In this document: positions 8,460-16,452 of the stretch, piece after piece
Layout: the number at the start of each line of letters is the position of its first letter
Numbering within the stretch: the first letter of the stretch is position 1
DNA from: an uncultured Lachnospiraceae bacterium
Lineage (GTDB): Bacteria; Bacillota; Clostridia; Lachnospirales; Lachnospiraceae
DNA: 29,442 bases
Direction: 5' to 3'
Assembly: GCA_900551235.1 (NCBI GenBank)
Contig: URUU01000027.1
Span: 1-29,442, forward strand
Program-made: the position numbers and the translations under genes
Notes under the pieces: generated by a model
The model's database searches: none
Seen by the model: the letters and a program-made list of their open reading frames with translations, nothing else
Told to the model about the DNA's origin: nothing

Positions 8460-9107
8460 TTAGCCTCCTATAGATTTTAAAGATTTTCCGTTATAAACGC
8501 AGGTTGTTTCCTTTCCGGGAATGATAGTTACCATATAACCATCCTTACCAAAGTTGATTGCAATAACTTTTCCATCTGTCGTATGAAAAATTTGAAGTAA
8601 TACAGCATTAGAACTCGGATTTTGACCAAAATAATCGCGGAATGTTGTATTCCATGTATTTTTGCCGGAAGGTGCAGTGAAAAGGTAACGGGCATTAGAC
8701 TTATCAGCACTATCCAGATATGATAATACTTGTCGGGTGATTCGTCTGCTTGATGTATTAACTTCTGTCTGATCATTGGGATTGGTTTGTACTGCGTTTA
8801 AAGCAGCATTCGTTATTCTGCCCAGATTACTTATCCTTTTGCCATCTATATCCGTTGCAAAGCGACATGGAGGTTTGACCGGATCGGGATTTGTGAAACT
8901 TTCAGGATATACAGCATAGCATTCTGATAAAGCTGCCTGAGAAGCTTTCCAGACATCTGTGGCCTCAGTTATAATTACTTTTTCTTTCGCTTTTCGTATG
9001 TATCCGGTTAAAGATGGAATCAGCAGAGAGGCAAGAATGGCAAGAATTGTCAGAACAACAATAAGCTCTACTAATGTGAACCCCTGTTTTTGGTTTTTAA
9101 TTTTCAT
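8460..9107 (-). CDS. Type IV prepilin / pseudopilin-like protein
   Basis: 215 residues. The N-terminus is MKIKNQKQG then FTLVELIVVLTILAILASLL, a canonical class III signal: a short basic leader, cleavage after G9, F10 as mature residue 1 and the essential glutamate at mature position 5 (E14). A 20-residue hydrophobic helix and a polar globular domain follow. Prepilin peptidase would cleave it and the assembly ATPase would insert it in a pilus or pseudopilus, but no PilB, PilC, PilD or other pilin gene is in the window, so it must use machinery encoded elsewhere. An AGAAAGAAG stretch precedes the start and is a weak ribosome binding site. The neighbours are non-coding repeats, and the gene may be an orphan or recently moved. 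Confidence 0.85.
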   Translation of the reverse strand: MKIKNQKQGFTLVELIVVLTILAILASLLIPSLTGYIRKAKEKVIITEATDVWKASQAALSECYAVYPESFTNPDPVKPPCRFATDIDGKRISNLGRITNAALNAVQTNPNDQTEVNTSSRRITRQVLSYLDSADKSNARYLFTAPSGKNTWNTTFRDYFGQNPSSNAVLLQIFHTTDGKVIAINFGKDGYMVTIIPGKETTCVYNGKSLKSIGG

Positions 9108-9134
9108 CGTCTTCTTTCTATAAATAAATAAGAT

Positions 9135-9200
9135 GTTGGGGTCAAAACCCCAACTATGATGCCTGCGGATCGAGGGTACTGGTTAATCATGTCGTTAACC
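9135..9200. other. Hairpins in the pilin/fucO divergent intergenic region
   Basis: Bases 9108-9453 hold no gene. A perfect 8-bp stem GTTGGGGT-caaa-ACCCCAAC lies at 9135-9154, about 30 bases upstream of the pilin start and so possibly in its 5' leader. The 13-mer GATGCCTGCGGAT (9158-9170) and the inverted repeat GGTTAA...TTAACC (9181-9200) follow. The remaining A+T-rich part shows no promoter I would defend. Confidence 0.5.
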
Positions 9201-9453
9201 CATTACCTGTGCTGTATTTGCAGAGAAAATTTATAGTAAAATAGTTGTTTATAATAAAAATAATGATACCGCAAATACCGTAAAACGTCAAGAAGGCAAA
9301 ATGTTACACTTGAGCTGTGTTGCCACTTTTCTTTTTTGTACAGAAGTGTTAAAATAATAACAAAGCGAAACGTAATGATTTTGTACACAGACAAAAAATA
9401 TAGCAAAATTGTTACCGGAAACGTTAAAATTTTACAGAAGGGATGTAATAACT

Positions 9454-10599
9454 ATGGCAAACAGAATCAACTTAAACGGAACTTCTTTTCACGGTGCAGG
9501 TGCGATTGCAGAGATCGTAAACGAAGCACAGGCACACGGTTTTCAGAAAGCATTTGTATGTTCTGATCCGGATCTGGTTAAATTCAACGTTACTTCAAAA
9601 GTGACAGATCTGCTGGAAAAAGCCGGACTTGCATACCAGCTCTATTCTGATATCAAGCCGAACCCGACCATCGACAATGTAAAGCATGGCGTTCAGGCAT
9701 TTAAAGATTCCGAAGCAGATTATATCATCGCTATCGGCGGCGGTTCTTCCATGGATACTGCAAAAGCAATCGGTATCATCATCACCAATCCGGAATTTGA
9801 AGATGTCAGAAGTCTGGAAGGAACAGCACCGACCAAAAACCCATGTGTACCGATCATCGCAGTACCGACCACAGCCGGAACAGCGGCAGAAGTTACGATC
9901 AACTACGTTATTACCGATGTAGAGCGTAAACGTAAGTTTGTTTGCGTAGATCCGCACGATATGCCGATCATTGCAGTGATCGATCCGGAAATGATGTCCT
10001 CCATGCCGAAAGGACTGACTGCTTCAACCGGCATGGATGCCCTGACACATGCAATCGAAGGATATACCACAAAAGCTGCATGGGAAATGACAGATATGTT
10101 CCATCTGGAAGCAATCAAACTGATCTCTTCTTCTTTAAGAGATGCCGTAGAAAACAAAAAAGAAGGCCGTGAAGGCATGGCACTTGGCCAGTACATTGCC
10201 GGCATGGGATTCTCAAACGTAGGACTTGGAATCGCACATTCCATGGCACATACTTTAGGCGCTGTTTACGATACACCGCACGGTGTTGCATGTGCAATGA
10301 TGCTGCCGATCGTTATGGAATACAACCAGGACTGCACAGGCGGGAAATATCGTGAGATCGCACGTGCGATGGGAGTCAAGGGTGTCGATGAGATGTCGGT
10401 AGAAGAATACAGAAAAGCAGCGATCGATGCTGTAAGAAAACTTTCTGTTGATGTTGGAATCCCGACAAAACTGGAAGCAATCAAAGAAGAAGATCTTGAT
10501 TTCCTGGCAGAATCCGCTCATGCAGATGCATGTGCACCGGGCAATCCAAAAGATGCAAGTGTAGAAGATCTGAAAGATCTGTTCCGCAAAATTATGTAA
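9454..10599 (+). CDS. fucO: Lactaldehyde reductase (iron-dependent 1,2-propanediol dehydrogenase)
   Basis: 381 residues, closely resembling E. coli FucO along its whole length. The NAD-binding loop is GGGSSMDTAK (95-104). The four iron ligands are D195, H199 (MDALTHAIEG), H262 (AHSMAHTLGA) and H276 (DTPHG), each one position below the E. coli numbering. It reduces lactaldehyde from fucose or rhamnose breakdown to 1,2-propanediol with NADH, in the cytoplasm, and can run in reverse. An in-frame ATG at 9409 would add 15 residues, but ATG 9454 has an AGAAGGGA ribosome binding site about ten bases upstream and begins MANR exactly like known FucO. No other fucose genes are in the window. It ends at a clear terminator and is probably monocistronic. 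Confidence 0.93.
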   Translation: MANRINLNGTSFHGAGAIAEIVNEAQAHGFQKAFVCSDPDLVKFNVTSKVTDLLEKAGLAYQLYSDIKPNPTIDNVKHGVQAFKDSEADYIIAIGGGSSMDTAKAIGIIITNPEFEDVRSLEGTAPTKNPCVPIIAVPTTAGTAAEVTINYVITDVERKRKFVCVDPHDMPIIAVIDPEMMSSMPKGLTASTGMDALTHAIEGYTTKAAWEMTDMFHLEAIKLISSSLRDAVENKKEGREGMALGQYIAGMGFSNVGLGIAHSMAHTLGAVYDTPHGVACAMMLPIVMEYNQDCTGGKYREIARAMGVKGVDEMSVEEYRKAAIDAVRKLSVDVGIPTKLEAIKEEDLDFLAESAHADACAPGNPKDASVEDLKDLFRKIM

Positions 10600-10689
10600 A
10601 AATAGATAGAGCAGCAGAAAACTCATGTAAATACAGGGCATTTGCTGTACAGATATTTCATAAACAATAAGAATATACATACTTTAAAG

Positions 10690-10734
10690 ATCACATACTG
10701 CAATGCATAAAAGCATTTTGGTATGTGATTTTTT
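10690..10734 (+). terminator. Intrinsic terminator of fucO
   Basis: Outer 9-bp stem ATCACATAC (10690-10698) with GTATGTGAT (10721-10729), inner stem AATGC with GCATT, then a T-run to 10734. Confidence 0.9.
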
Positions 10735-10742
10735 GCATAAAA

Positions 10743-10785
10743 TTTACAAAGATTTTTACAGGATTTTACAAAACAAAAATAAAAT
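10743..10785 (+). promoter_or_regulatory. PhoP-box promoter 1 (three TTTACA repeats)
   Basis: TTTACA occurs at 10743, 10755 and 10765, spaced 12 and 10 bases, close to the 11-base period of Gram-positive PhoP boxes (TTHAYA-N5). Nine bases after the last copy is a -10 candidate TAAAAT (10780-10785). This is the same geometry as the second cluster at 10935-10988. Confidence 0.65.
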
Positions 10786-10821
10786 AAAGTCATTCTCTGT
10801 TTATGATAAAAGGAATGGAAG

Positions 10822-10908
10822 ATGAAAAGAAGATCATTTCAGACGACTGGATCGGCAGAAGTCAAAGTATTGTGGAGGGTAAGATTCGTGTACCAGGTTT
10901 TTGAGTGA
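10822..10908 (+). CDS. Possible 28-residue protein between two Pho promoters
   Basis: ATG 10822 begins MKRRSFQTTG and the frame ends 28 codons later. AAAAGGA (10808-10814) lies seven bases upstream, an optimal ribosome binding site. The start site predicted from Pho promoter 1 would give a leader of about 30 bases. The product would be basic, with a hydrophobic C-terminal stretch and no known motif. An overlapping 33-residue frame starts at 10803 but has no ribosome binding site. The case rests on signals, not homology. Confidence 0.35.
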   Translation: MKRRSFQTTGSAEVKVLWRVRFVYQVFE

Positions 10909-10934
10909 AAAAAGGTATGATATACTCACAAGAC

Positions 10935-10988
10935 TTTACACAGATTTTACAATACACTGTCGTGGACTTTACATTACATCGTTATACT
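10935..10988 (+). promoter_or_regulatory. PhoP-box promoter 2 upstream of the phosphate transporter
   Basis: TTTACA at 10935, 10946 and 10968 lies on an exact 11-base grid; the grid position at 10957 is degenerate. The -10 candidate TATACT (10983-10988) starts nine bases after the last repeat. This matches the layout of PhoP-activated promoters, in which tandem boxes replace the -35. Phosphate starvation control of the downstream symporter follows by inference. Confidence 0.75.
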
Positions 10989-11008
10989 GTAGTTGCTTTG
11001 GTGATGCA

Positions 11009-11037
11009 GGGGGTGCGGGCAAAAGCTCCAAACCCCC
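11009..11037 (+). other. Leader hairpin of the phosphate transporter mRNA
   Basis: GGGGGT (11009-11014) pairs with ACCCCC (11032-11037), with an inner GGGC-aaaa-GCTC stem. It lies in the roughly 115-base leader downstream of Pho promoter 2. No T-run follows, so it is not an intrinsic terminator; it may stabilise or regulate the leader. Confidence 0.5.
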
Positions 11038-11110
11038 GAAAAAATGTTTTCATCTAAAGCTATAAAGAATCTGAAATGGAAAACGTATGTAAAACAAAGA
11101 AGGAGAAATC

Positions 11111-12796
11111 ATGAACAGTACATTAGAGGTAATATTTGGACTGCTCGGTGGTCTGGCAGTGTTTATTTTCGGGATGAATATGATGAGCGACTGTCTTCAG
11201 AAGGCAGCAGGCGAAAAAATGAAACGGATTCTTGCATTACTTACCAAAAACCCGATTCTTGGAGTTCTGGCAGGAGCGCTGACAACCGCCGTTCTGCAGA
11301 GCAGCAGTGCGACAACTGTTATGGCGATCGGTTTTGTAAGTGCGGGACTTATGAATCTGCCGCAGGCAATCTCCATCATCCTCGGAGCCAACATCGGAAC
11401 GACGATGACGGCACAGATCATTGCCTTTAAGTTAAGTGATTATATTTATGCAATTATTTTTGTCGGATTTATCATCAGCTTTGTAGTAAAATCCGAACGT
11501 GCAAAAAATATCGGACAGACCATTTTTGCATTTGGTCTTCTGTTCCTTGGAATAGAGACGATGGGAAGCGTCATGAAACCGCTGGCATCCAGTCCGGTAT
11601 TTACAAACATGATTGAACAGGTTTCCCATATTCCGGTTCTCGGCGTTGCTGTAGGAACTTTAATGACACTTGTTGTACAGAGCAGCAGTGCCACCATTGC
11701 AGTGTTACAGAATTTTGCAGAACAGCCTGGACCTGACGGTGTCAGCAGTATCTTAGGTCTTGCCGGAGCGATTCCGATCCTGCTTGGTGATAATATCGGA
11801 ACAACGATCACAGCTTTGCTTGCAAGTATCGGACAGACAAAAGATGCAAAGAGAACTGCACTTGCACACTGCATTTTCAATATTTCCGGATGTTTCCTGT
11901 TTATCTGGTTTGTAAAACAATATGCGGCACTGATCCAGTATCTCTCTCCGAAAGGACCGGAAATCGCAGTCATTTCCAGGCAGATTGCAAATGCACATAC
12001 CTTGTTTAATATCACTATGACAGTGATCTGGGTACCGCTGATCTGGCTGATGGTCAAGATTGTTATGAAGATCATTCCGGAAGGACAGAAAAAAGTCTAC
12101 AGCAATGCAGAACCGCAGTTTCTGGATTCCAAACTGGTTTCACAGCCGACCGCAGCCCTTCAACTGGTAGTCAAAGAAGTAGCAAGATGTATCGAGCTGG
12201 TCAGCGGAAACTTAAAAGAACTGATCGCAGTCTCTAGAGAAGGTGACAGCGAGAAGATCAAAGAAGTGATCCGCAATTCCGAGGATACCAGAAAACTTTA
12301 TGAGCGGATCACGGAATATCTTTCCGAATTGTTTGCATCCGGTGGGCTGACTGAAGATCAGGCAACACAGACCGCTGGCATTATGTACATTTTAAGTGAT
12401 GTGGATCGTATGAGCGCCCTGTGCAGAGAAGTCTGTCTCTCACTGAAAGATAAAGAAGAGAAAAAATATAAATATTCTAAAGATGCCATGCGTGATATGC
12501 AGCACAGTCTGCATCTGATTCAGGAAATGTTTACCAAAGCGGTGCAGATGATGGTAAGCGGCAATACCGATGCCGCAAAGGATATCCTGAAACAGAAAGA
12601 AAAAATCCTTGATCTTGGTATTAAAATGCGAAAATCCCATGTAGAACGTGTCGGTGAAGGAAAATGTAAGGCAAAACTTACTGAGCCGTACAACCGCATC
12701 ATCCACCACATCGACCGAATGGGCAACTGCTGTATCAATATTGTGGATGCCGTGCAGGGAAAGATGGGGGAAAGCTATCTGGAAACGGTTGCATAA
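11111..12796 (+). CDS. Sodium/phosphate symporter with C-terminal PhoU-like domain
   Basis: 561 residues. The membrane half has the two inverted repeats typical of the PNaS/NptA family: QSSSATT (63-69) with GANIGTTMTAQ (92-102), and QSSSATI (190-196) with GDNIGTTITA. These motifs line the sodium and phosphate path. From about residue 340 the protein becomes soluble and helical, resembling PhoU bundles, which in bacterial members probably gate or regulate transport. It acts in the cytoplasmic membrane to import inorganic phosphate. AAGGAG just before ATG 11111 supports the start. Two PhoP-box promoters upstream indicate induction by phosphate limitation, and a strong terminator follows, so it is a single-gene unit apart from a possible tiny upstream ORF. 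Confidence 0.93.
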   Translation: MNSTLEVIFGLLGGLAVFIFGMNMMSDCLQKAAGEKMKRILALLTKNPILGVLAGALTTAVLQSSSATTVMAIGFVSAGLMNLPQAISIILGANIGTTMTAQIIAFKLSDYIYAIIFVGFIISFVVKSERAKNIGQTIFAFGLLFLGIETMGSVMKPLASSPVFTNMIEQVSHIPVLGVAVGTLMTLVVQSSSATIAVLQNFAEQPGPDGVSSILGLAGAIPILLGDNIGTTITALLASIGQTKDAKRTALAHCIFNISGCFLFIWFVKQYAALIQYLSPKGPEIAVISRQIANAHTLFNITMTVIWVPLIWLMVKIVMKIIPEGQKKVYSNAEPQFLDSKLVSQPTAALQLVVKEVARCIELVSGNLKELIAVSREGDSEKIKEVIRNSEDTRKLYERITEYLSELFASGGLTEDQATQTAGIMYILSDVDRMSALCREVCLSLKDKEEKKYKYSKDAMRDMQHSLHLIQEMFTKAVQMMVSGNTDAAKDILKQKEKILDLGIKMRKSHVERVGEGKCKAKLTEPYNRIIHHIDRMGNCCINIVDAVQGKMGESYLETVA

Positions 12797-12812
12797 AAAG
12801 AAATCAGGAAAT

Positions 12813-12845
12813 AAAAAAGTCGATGTTACAGGCATCGGCTTTTTT
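12813..12845 (+). terminator. Intrinsic terminator of the phosphate transporter gene
   Basis: A-run, stem GTCGATG (12819-12825) with CATCGGC (12833-12839) including one G-T pair, then a T6 tail. Confidence 0.88.
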
Positions 12846-13022
12846 ATGATTTAATCTGCGATGCCAGTGACACATATCTATAAAAGCCTAAATTTGGTGC
12901 TTTAGAGAACACATAGAAGAGAGCGGAAGCAGAAAATGATAATGTTGAATGTGTTGTAAATGAAAATGAGGTGTGATATAGTATAAATAAAATAATCATA
13001 CATTTTTAAAGAGGACACAATC

Positions 13023-13895
13023 ATGAGAAAATTTTTAAAAACAACACTCCTGTGTGGCTGCATTTCAGCCTCTCTGCTTTTACAGGTTTCCTGTGGACGG
13101 GCAGGGCAAGAGACAACACAGGAAACAGCAGAAGTGCAGACGGATGCACAGACAGAAGCACGGGAAAAAATTGTGCAGAAAGAGTCGGCAGTACAACTGT
13201 TGCCGGGAGCAACCGGGATTGATGAAAGCAAATATGATTTTGATTCCGTGACCATGGATGATACCGTAATTGTACTGGATCCTTCCAGGCAGGAATGTGC
13301 GATTTCCGCGGAGGAGGAAGCAATCGGACCTGGTGCATCAGAAGAAAAGCACAAATATACAAAAAATGGTCAGGGTGCATATTCTGGACAAAGCGAAGCT
13401 GATCTTTGCCTGCAGGTTGCAAAAAAGGCAAGAGATGAATTGCAGGATAAAGGATATAAAGTATTTCTGACAAGGGAAGATAATGATACGCTTTTAAGCA
13501 ACACAGAACGAAGCCAGATTGCAAACAAATACAAGGCAGATGTCTTTGTACGTATCAATGCAAATTCAGACAAAAACGGAGAGAAAAATGGATCGTTCTG
13601 CATCATTCCAAGTGAGGATAATCCTTATGTAAGCTCCATGTACGGAGAATGCAGGAGACTTGCGGAAAGTCTGATCGGGACTTACTGTGAGGAAACCGGG
13701 ATGGCAAATGGCGGATGTATGGAACGTGATGACAACATCGGCATCAACTGGAGTAATATGCCGGTAACGGTACTGGAGCTTGGCTATCTGACAAATCAGT
13801 CCGATGATTACAAAATGGAAAAGGAAAACTTCCGGGATCAGATGGCAGAAGGACTGGCAAAGGGCATTGCAAAATATCTGGAAGGAGATGAATAA
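13023..13895 (+). CDS. Exported amidase_3-like protein with missing zinc ligands
   Basis: 290 residues. A basic start and hydrophobic segment end in LLLQVSC, a near-lipobox with C24 as a candidate lipidated residue, though Q at -3 is unusual. A threonine/glutamate-rich linker (26-75) precedes an N-acetylmuramoyl-L-alanine amidase type 3 fold: VIVLDPS (83-88), E125, the GYKVFLTRED strand, RSQIANKYKADVFVRINAN and VLELGYLTN (E252). Active family members have DPGHGG and SIHAN with two zinc-binding histidines. Here the corresponding segments read DPSRQE and RINAN, so both histidines are absent while the two glutamates remain. It may bind peptidoglycan or regulate a partner rather than cut. The next gene starts two bases after its stop, suggesting co-translation. 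Confidence 0.85.
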   Translation: MRKFLKTTLLCGCISASLLLQVSCGRAGQETTQETAEVQTDAQTEAREKIVQKESAVQLLPGATGIDESKYDFDSVTMDDTVIVLDPSRQECAISAEEEAIGPGASEEKHKYTKNGQGAYSGQSEADLCLQVAKKARDELQDKGYKVFLTREDNDTLLSNTERSQIANKYKADVFVRINANSDKNGEKNGSFCIIPSEDNPYVSSMYGECRRLAESLIGTYCEETGMANGGCMERDDNIGINWSNMPVTVLELGYLTNQSDDYKMEKENFRDQMAEGLAKGIAKYLEGDE

Positions 13896-13897
13896 AT

Positions 13898-14455
13898 TTG
13901 ATTTCTACAAAAGAATGGAAACACATGATAATCAAAACGGGCATGCTGTTTTGCCTGTTGTTTGCCGCATGTTTTGCAATGCCGCACCGGGCGATGGCAG
14001 CAAAGCCGTCTGCTTCCAGGGTAACTGCGGCATATAATAAGTATTATCGGAAACACTATGTCGGACATGGCTATCGCGGAATGAAAGCAATCCGTTATGA
14101 TTTTAACAAAGATGGGATTGAGGAACTGTATATCTGCTATGAATCCGGTGTTCGTGGAGCATATGAACTTTTTACCTATAAAAACGGAAAAGTAGTAAAA
14201 ATGCATGATACATTTTATGGATGTCAGGGTGTTTCCTGCTATAAGAATAAGTATATTGCAGTGAGTCAATCAGAGAGTGCGTTTAAATCTTATATAACTA
14301 TCTACAAGATAAAAGGTAAGAAAATGTCAAAGATTGCAAAGTATACGTTTTCCAACAGCAGCTCAACGGGAAAAGTGAAATGTTACCGGAACGGAAAACG
14401 GATTTCAAAAGAAAAATATTACGCTTTGGACAATAAAATGGTTTCCATATATTAA
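13898..14455 (+). CDS. Secreted protein with calcium-loop-like motif, unknown function
   Basis: 185 residues. A hydrophobic segment after a basic N-terminus, ending AMA before AKPS, is a standard Sec signal peptide. The mature part has YDFNKDGIEELYICYE, a D-x-N-x-D-G-x-E-E loop seen in secreted beta-propeller or EF-hand-like calcium sites, then tyrosine- and lysine-rich strands. I do not recognise a named family. The start is probably TTG 13898, because AAGGAG (13882-13887) lies ten bases upstream; ATG 13925 is an alternative that keeps the signal peptide but lacks a clear ribosome binding site. It follows the amidase-like gene by two bases, so the two are likely co-expressed at the cell surface. 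Confidence 0.8.
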   Translation: MISTKEWKHMIIKTGMLFCLLFAACFAMPHRAMAAKPSASRVTAAYNKYYRKHYVGHGYRGMKAIRYDFNKDGIEELYICYESGVRGAYELFTYKNGKVVKMHDTFYGCQGVSCYKNKYIAVSQSESAFKSYITIYKIKGKKMSKIAKYTFSNSSSTGKVKCYRNGKRISKEKYYALDNKMVSIY

Positions 14456-14544
14456 AAGGGTGCCAGGGGCAGAAGCTGAAAACAGAGATATGTTTTATGA
14501 CTTCATGATACTGGCATTTTTGATTCGAACGAAACCCATAAAAA

Positions 14545-15546
14545 TTATGCTAAGATAAATTTCCGGATAATCTCAGCAACGCCGTCGTGATTGTTATCAT
14601 TCTCGGTGATATAGTCGGCGGCTTTCTTTACATTTTCTTCTGCATTTTTCATGGCACAGCCAATATGAGCAGCTTTAATCATGGAAATATCATTTTCTGC
14701 ATCGCCTGCGGCAACGGTATTGCAAAGCGGAATGCCGGTATATTCACAGAGAAATGCTACAGCGGCACCTTTGCTGATGCCAGGTGCGACATGTTCCAGA
14801 TATTCATTGCTGGAGAAGAAGCGGTCTGCTTTTCCCTCTGCCCATTCGTTTGTTTTTTCCTGATAATCCACCAGATGTTCACGGTTATCGTAATCGACAA
14901 CCAGGACTTTGACCGGTTCGGATTTCAGGGCGGCTGTTACATCCGGAACAACACGGTAAGGAAGTCTGGTGATGGACGAATAACGTTTCACTTCTTCGGT
15001 GTCATGTTCGGTAAGAATCTCACTGTCGGAGTAGGTCTGACAATGAAGTCCAAGGCGGTGCGCTTCATCGAAAATATGTCGTACCAGAGGCATGGAAAGA
15101 GGTTTTTTAAAAATACTTTTTTTCCGGTACATATCATAAATTTCACCGCCATTAAAAGAAATGACAAAACAGCCTTTTCTGATAAAACCAAGTTCCTTTG
15201 CCTGCATTTTGGCACTTGCCAGTGGGCGGCCGGTAGAGATGACAATCTGGTGACCGGCTTCCAGAGCCTGTTCGATTACCTGACGGTTTCCGTCGGAAAA
15301 AGTTTTCGCATCGGTAAATAAAGTACCATCAAGATCCAGGAAAACAGCTTTGGTACGTTTTTCCTGTTCCAGGAGTTCTTCCAGTGCATCGTCACTGTCG
15401 CTGATCCAGATATCTTCTTCTTTGGCAGTCAGCCCCAGGTATTCGCGGAGTGTACAGTCCTCATCACTGAAGTTCCATTTGTCTGTTAAAGAGAAAATTT
15501 CGTCAAAAGGAACCTCTCCTAACATAAAACGTTCTCTGAATTTCAT
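14545..15546 (-). CDS. Cof-type HAD phosphatase with N-terminal extension
   Basis: 333 residues. Residues 1-65 are an acidic N-terminal extension (MKFRERFMLG...). A HAD type IIB hydrolase follows: motif I DLDGTL (D71 nucleophile, D73), motif II STGR (104-107), lysine K259, and motif III/IV GDAENDISM (281-289). Cof-type enzymes dephosphorylate sugar phosphates, nucleotides or cofactors in the cytoplasm; the substrate cannot be told from sequence. The start ATG 15546 has AGGAGG about eleven bases upstream. It is the last of three minus-strand genes and is separated from the PHP gene by 33 bases that carry a duplicated A/T-rich segment around the ribosome binding site. Confidence 0.9.
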   Translation of the reverse strand: MKFRERFMLGEVPFDEIFSLTDKWNFSDEDCTLREYLGLTAKEEDIWISDSDDALEELLEQEKRTKAVFLDLDGTLFTDAKTFSDGNRQVIEQALEAGHQIVISTGRPLASAKMQAKELGFIRKGCFVISFNGGEIYDMYRKKSIFKKPLSMPLVRHIFDEAHRLGLHCQTYSDSEILTEHDTEEVKRYSSITRLPYRVVPDVTAALKSEPVKVLVVDYDNREHLVDYQEKTNEWAEGKADRFFSSNEYLEHVAPGISKGAAVAFLCEYTGIPLCNTVAAGDAENDISMIKAAHIGCAMKNAEENVKKAADYITENDNNHDGVAEIIRKFILA

Positions 15547-15579
15547 AATATAAAAATCCTCCTAATATAAAAATCCTTT

Positions 15580-16431
15580 TCATGCTGTTTTGTTTCTGTC
15601 TCTGTGTTTTCTTAAGTTTTCAAGTGCAGAGTCCGGGATGTGCAAATTGCCGCGTCCGACACCGAGGTCTATGTCTGGTTTGTTGGTGCCATGAAAATCC
15701 GAGCCACCGGATATGGCAATTCCCATTGTCTGTGCGAGATGACGGATCTTCTTTTCCTGTGAGGGGGTATGGGTGGAATACATAGCTTCGATTCCATTTA
15801 GTCCTTCAGATTTCAGATCGCGTATCAGATCTTTTAATTGTGCATCAGAAAAATGATACTGCATTGGATGAGCAAGTACAGCGATGCCGCCAGTCTGATG
15901 AATCAGACGGACTGCCATCTGTGGTGTGACTTTTTCACGCGGGACAAAACAGGGAGCGTGATCGCCAAGATAACGGGAAAACGCTTCTCTCATGCTGGAA
16001 ACATAGCCATGCTCATATAGAAACCGTGCAAAGTGTGCACGCGTCAGGACGGCATCTCCGAACTGCGTTTTTAACTGTTCCATGGAAACCGCGATTCCTT
16101 TTGCGGCCAGCTTTTCTGTCATTTTACGGTTGCGTTCGTTGCGAGAGTCCTGAAAGCGTGTCAGTTCTGAGCAAAAATGTAAGTCATGCCAGTCGAAATC
16201 AAGACCTACGATGTGAACATCTTTGCCCTGGTATTCGGTGGAAAGTTCGATGCCGGAAATCACTTCTACAGGCAGATCTCTGACGGATTCAAATGCCTCA
16301 GAAAGACCGGAAACGGTATCATGGTCGGTCAGAGCAAAAGCCGAAAGATGCTGCGAGATGGCATGCTCTGCCAGTTCGGCGGGGGTAAAAGTGCCGTCAG
16401 AATGAGTAGAATGCACATGAAGATCTATCAT
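15580..16431 (-). CDS. PHP-domain phosphoesterase, RNase AM/TrpH-like
   Basis: 283 residues. Metal-binding motifs of the PHP superfamily are all present: DLHVHS (H5, H7) with D12, TDHDT (D36, H37), E62 in SGIELS, H73 in DVHIVG, an AHP motif near 195 and GSDFHG near 247. The layout is that of the YciV/TrpH family, which in Gram-negatives removes nucleotides from 5' RNA ends and hydrolyses 3',5'-nucleoside bisphosphates; the same role is inferred here. GGAGGT precedes ATG 16431 with eight bases of spacing. It sits 21 bases downstream of the SEDS gene on the same strand and is probably co-transcribed with it and with the HAD gene. Confidence 0.88.
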   Translation of the reverse strand: MIDLHVHSTHSDGTFTPAELAEHAISQHLSAFALTDHDTVSGLSEAFESVRDLPVEVISGIELSTEYQGKDVHIVGLDFDWHDLHFCSELTRFQDSRNERNRKMTEKLAAKGIAVSMEQLKTQFGDAVLTRAHFARFLYEHGYVSSMREAFSRYLGDHAPCFVPREKVTPQMAVRLIHQTGGIAVLAHPMQYHFSDAQLKDLIRDLKSEGLNGIEAMYSTHTPSQEKKIRHLAQTMGIAISGGSDFHGTNKPDIDLGVGRGNLHIPDSALENLRKHRDRNKTA

Positions 16432-16452
16432 AGTATAATACCTCCAGTCAGC

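Noticed and set aside
9400..9435. Catabolite (cre) site before fucO
   Set aside because: GGAAACGTTAAA only partly matches the consensus; not strong enough to list.
9409..9453. Upstream ATG extending FucO by 15 residues
   Set aside because: No ribosome binding site, and the shorter form begins exactly like known FucO.
14456..14540. Terminator after the secreted-protein gene
   Set aside because: TGCCAG and CTGGCA followed by T5 can pair, but the loop is about 45 bases; too weak to call.
14587..15321. 244-codon plus-strand open frame
   Set aside because: It lies antisense to the HAD phosphatase gene, whose motifs and ribosome binding site are clear; the frame has no family pattern or ribosome binding site.
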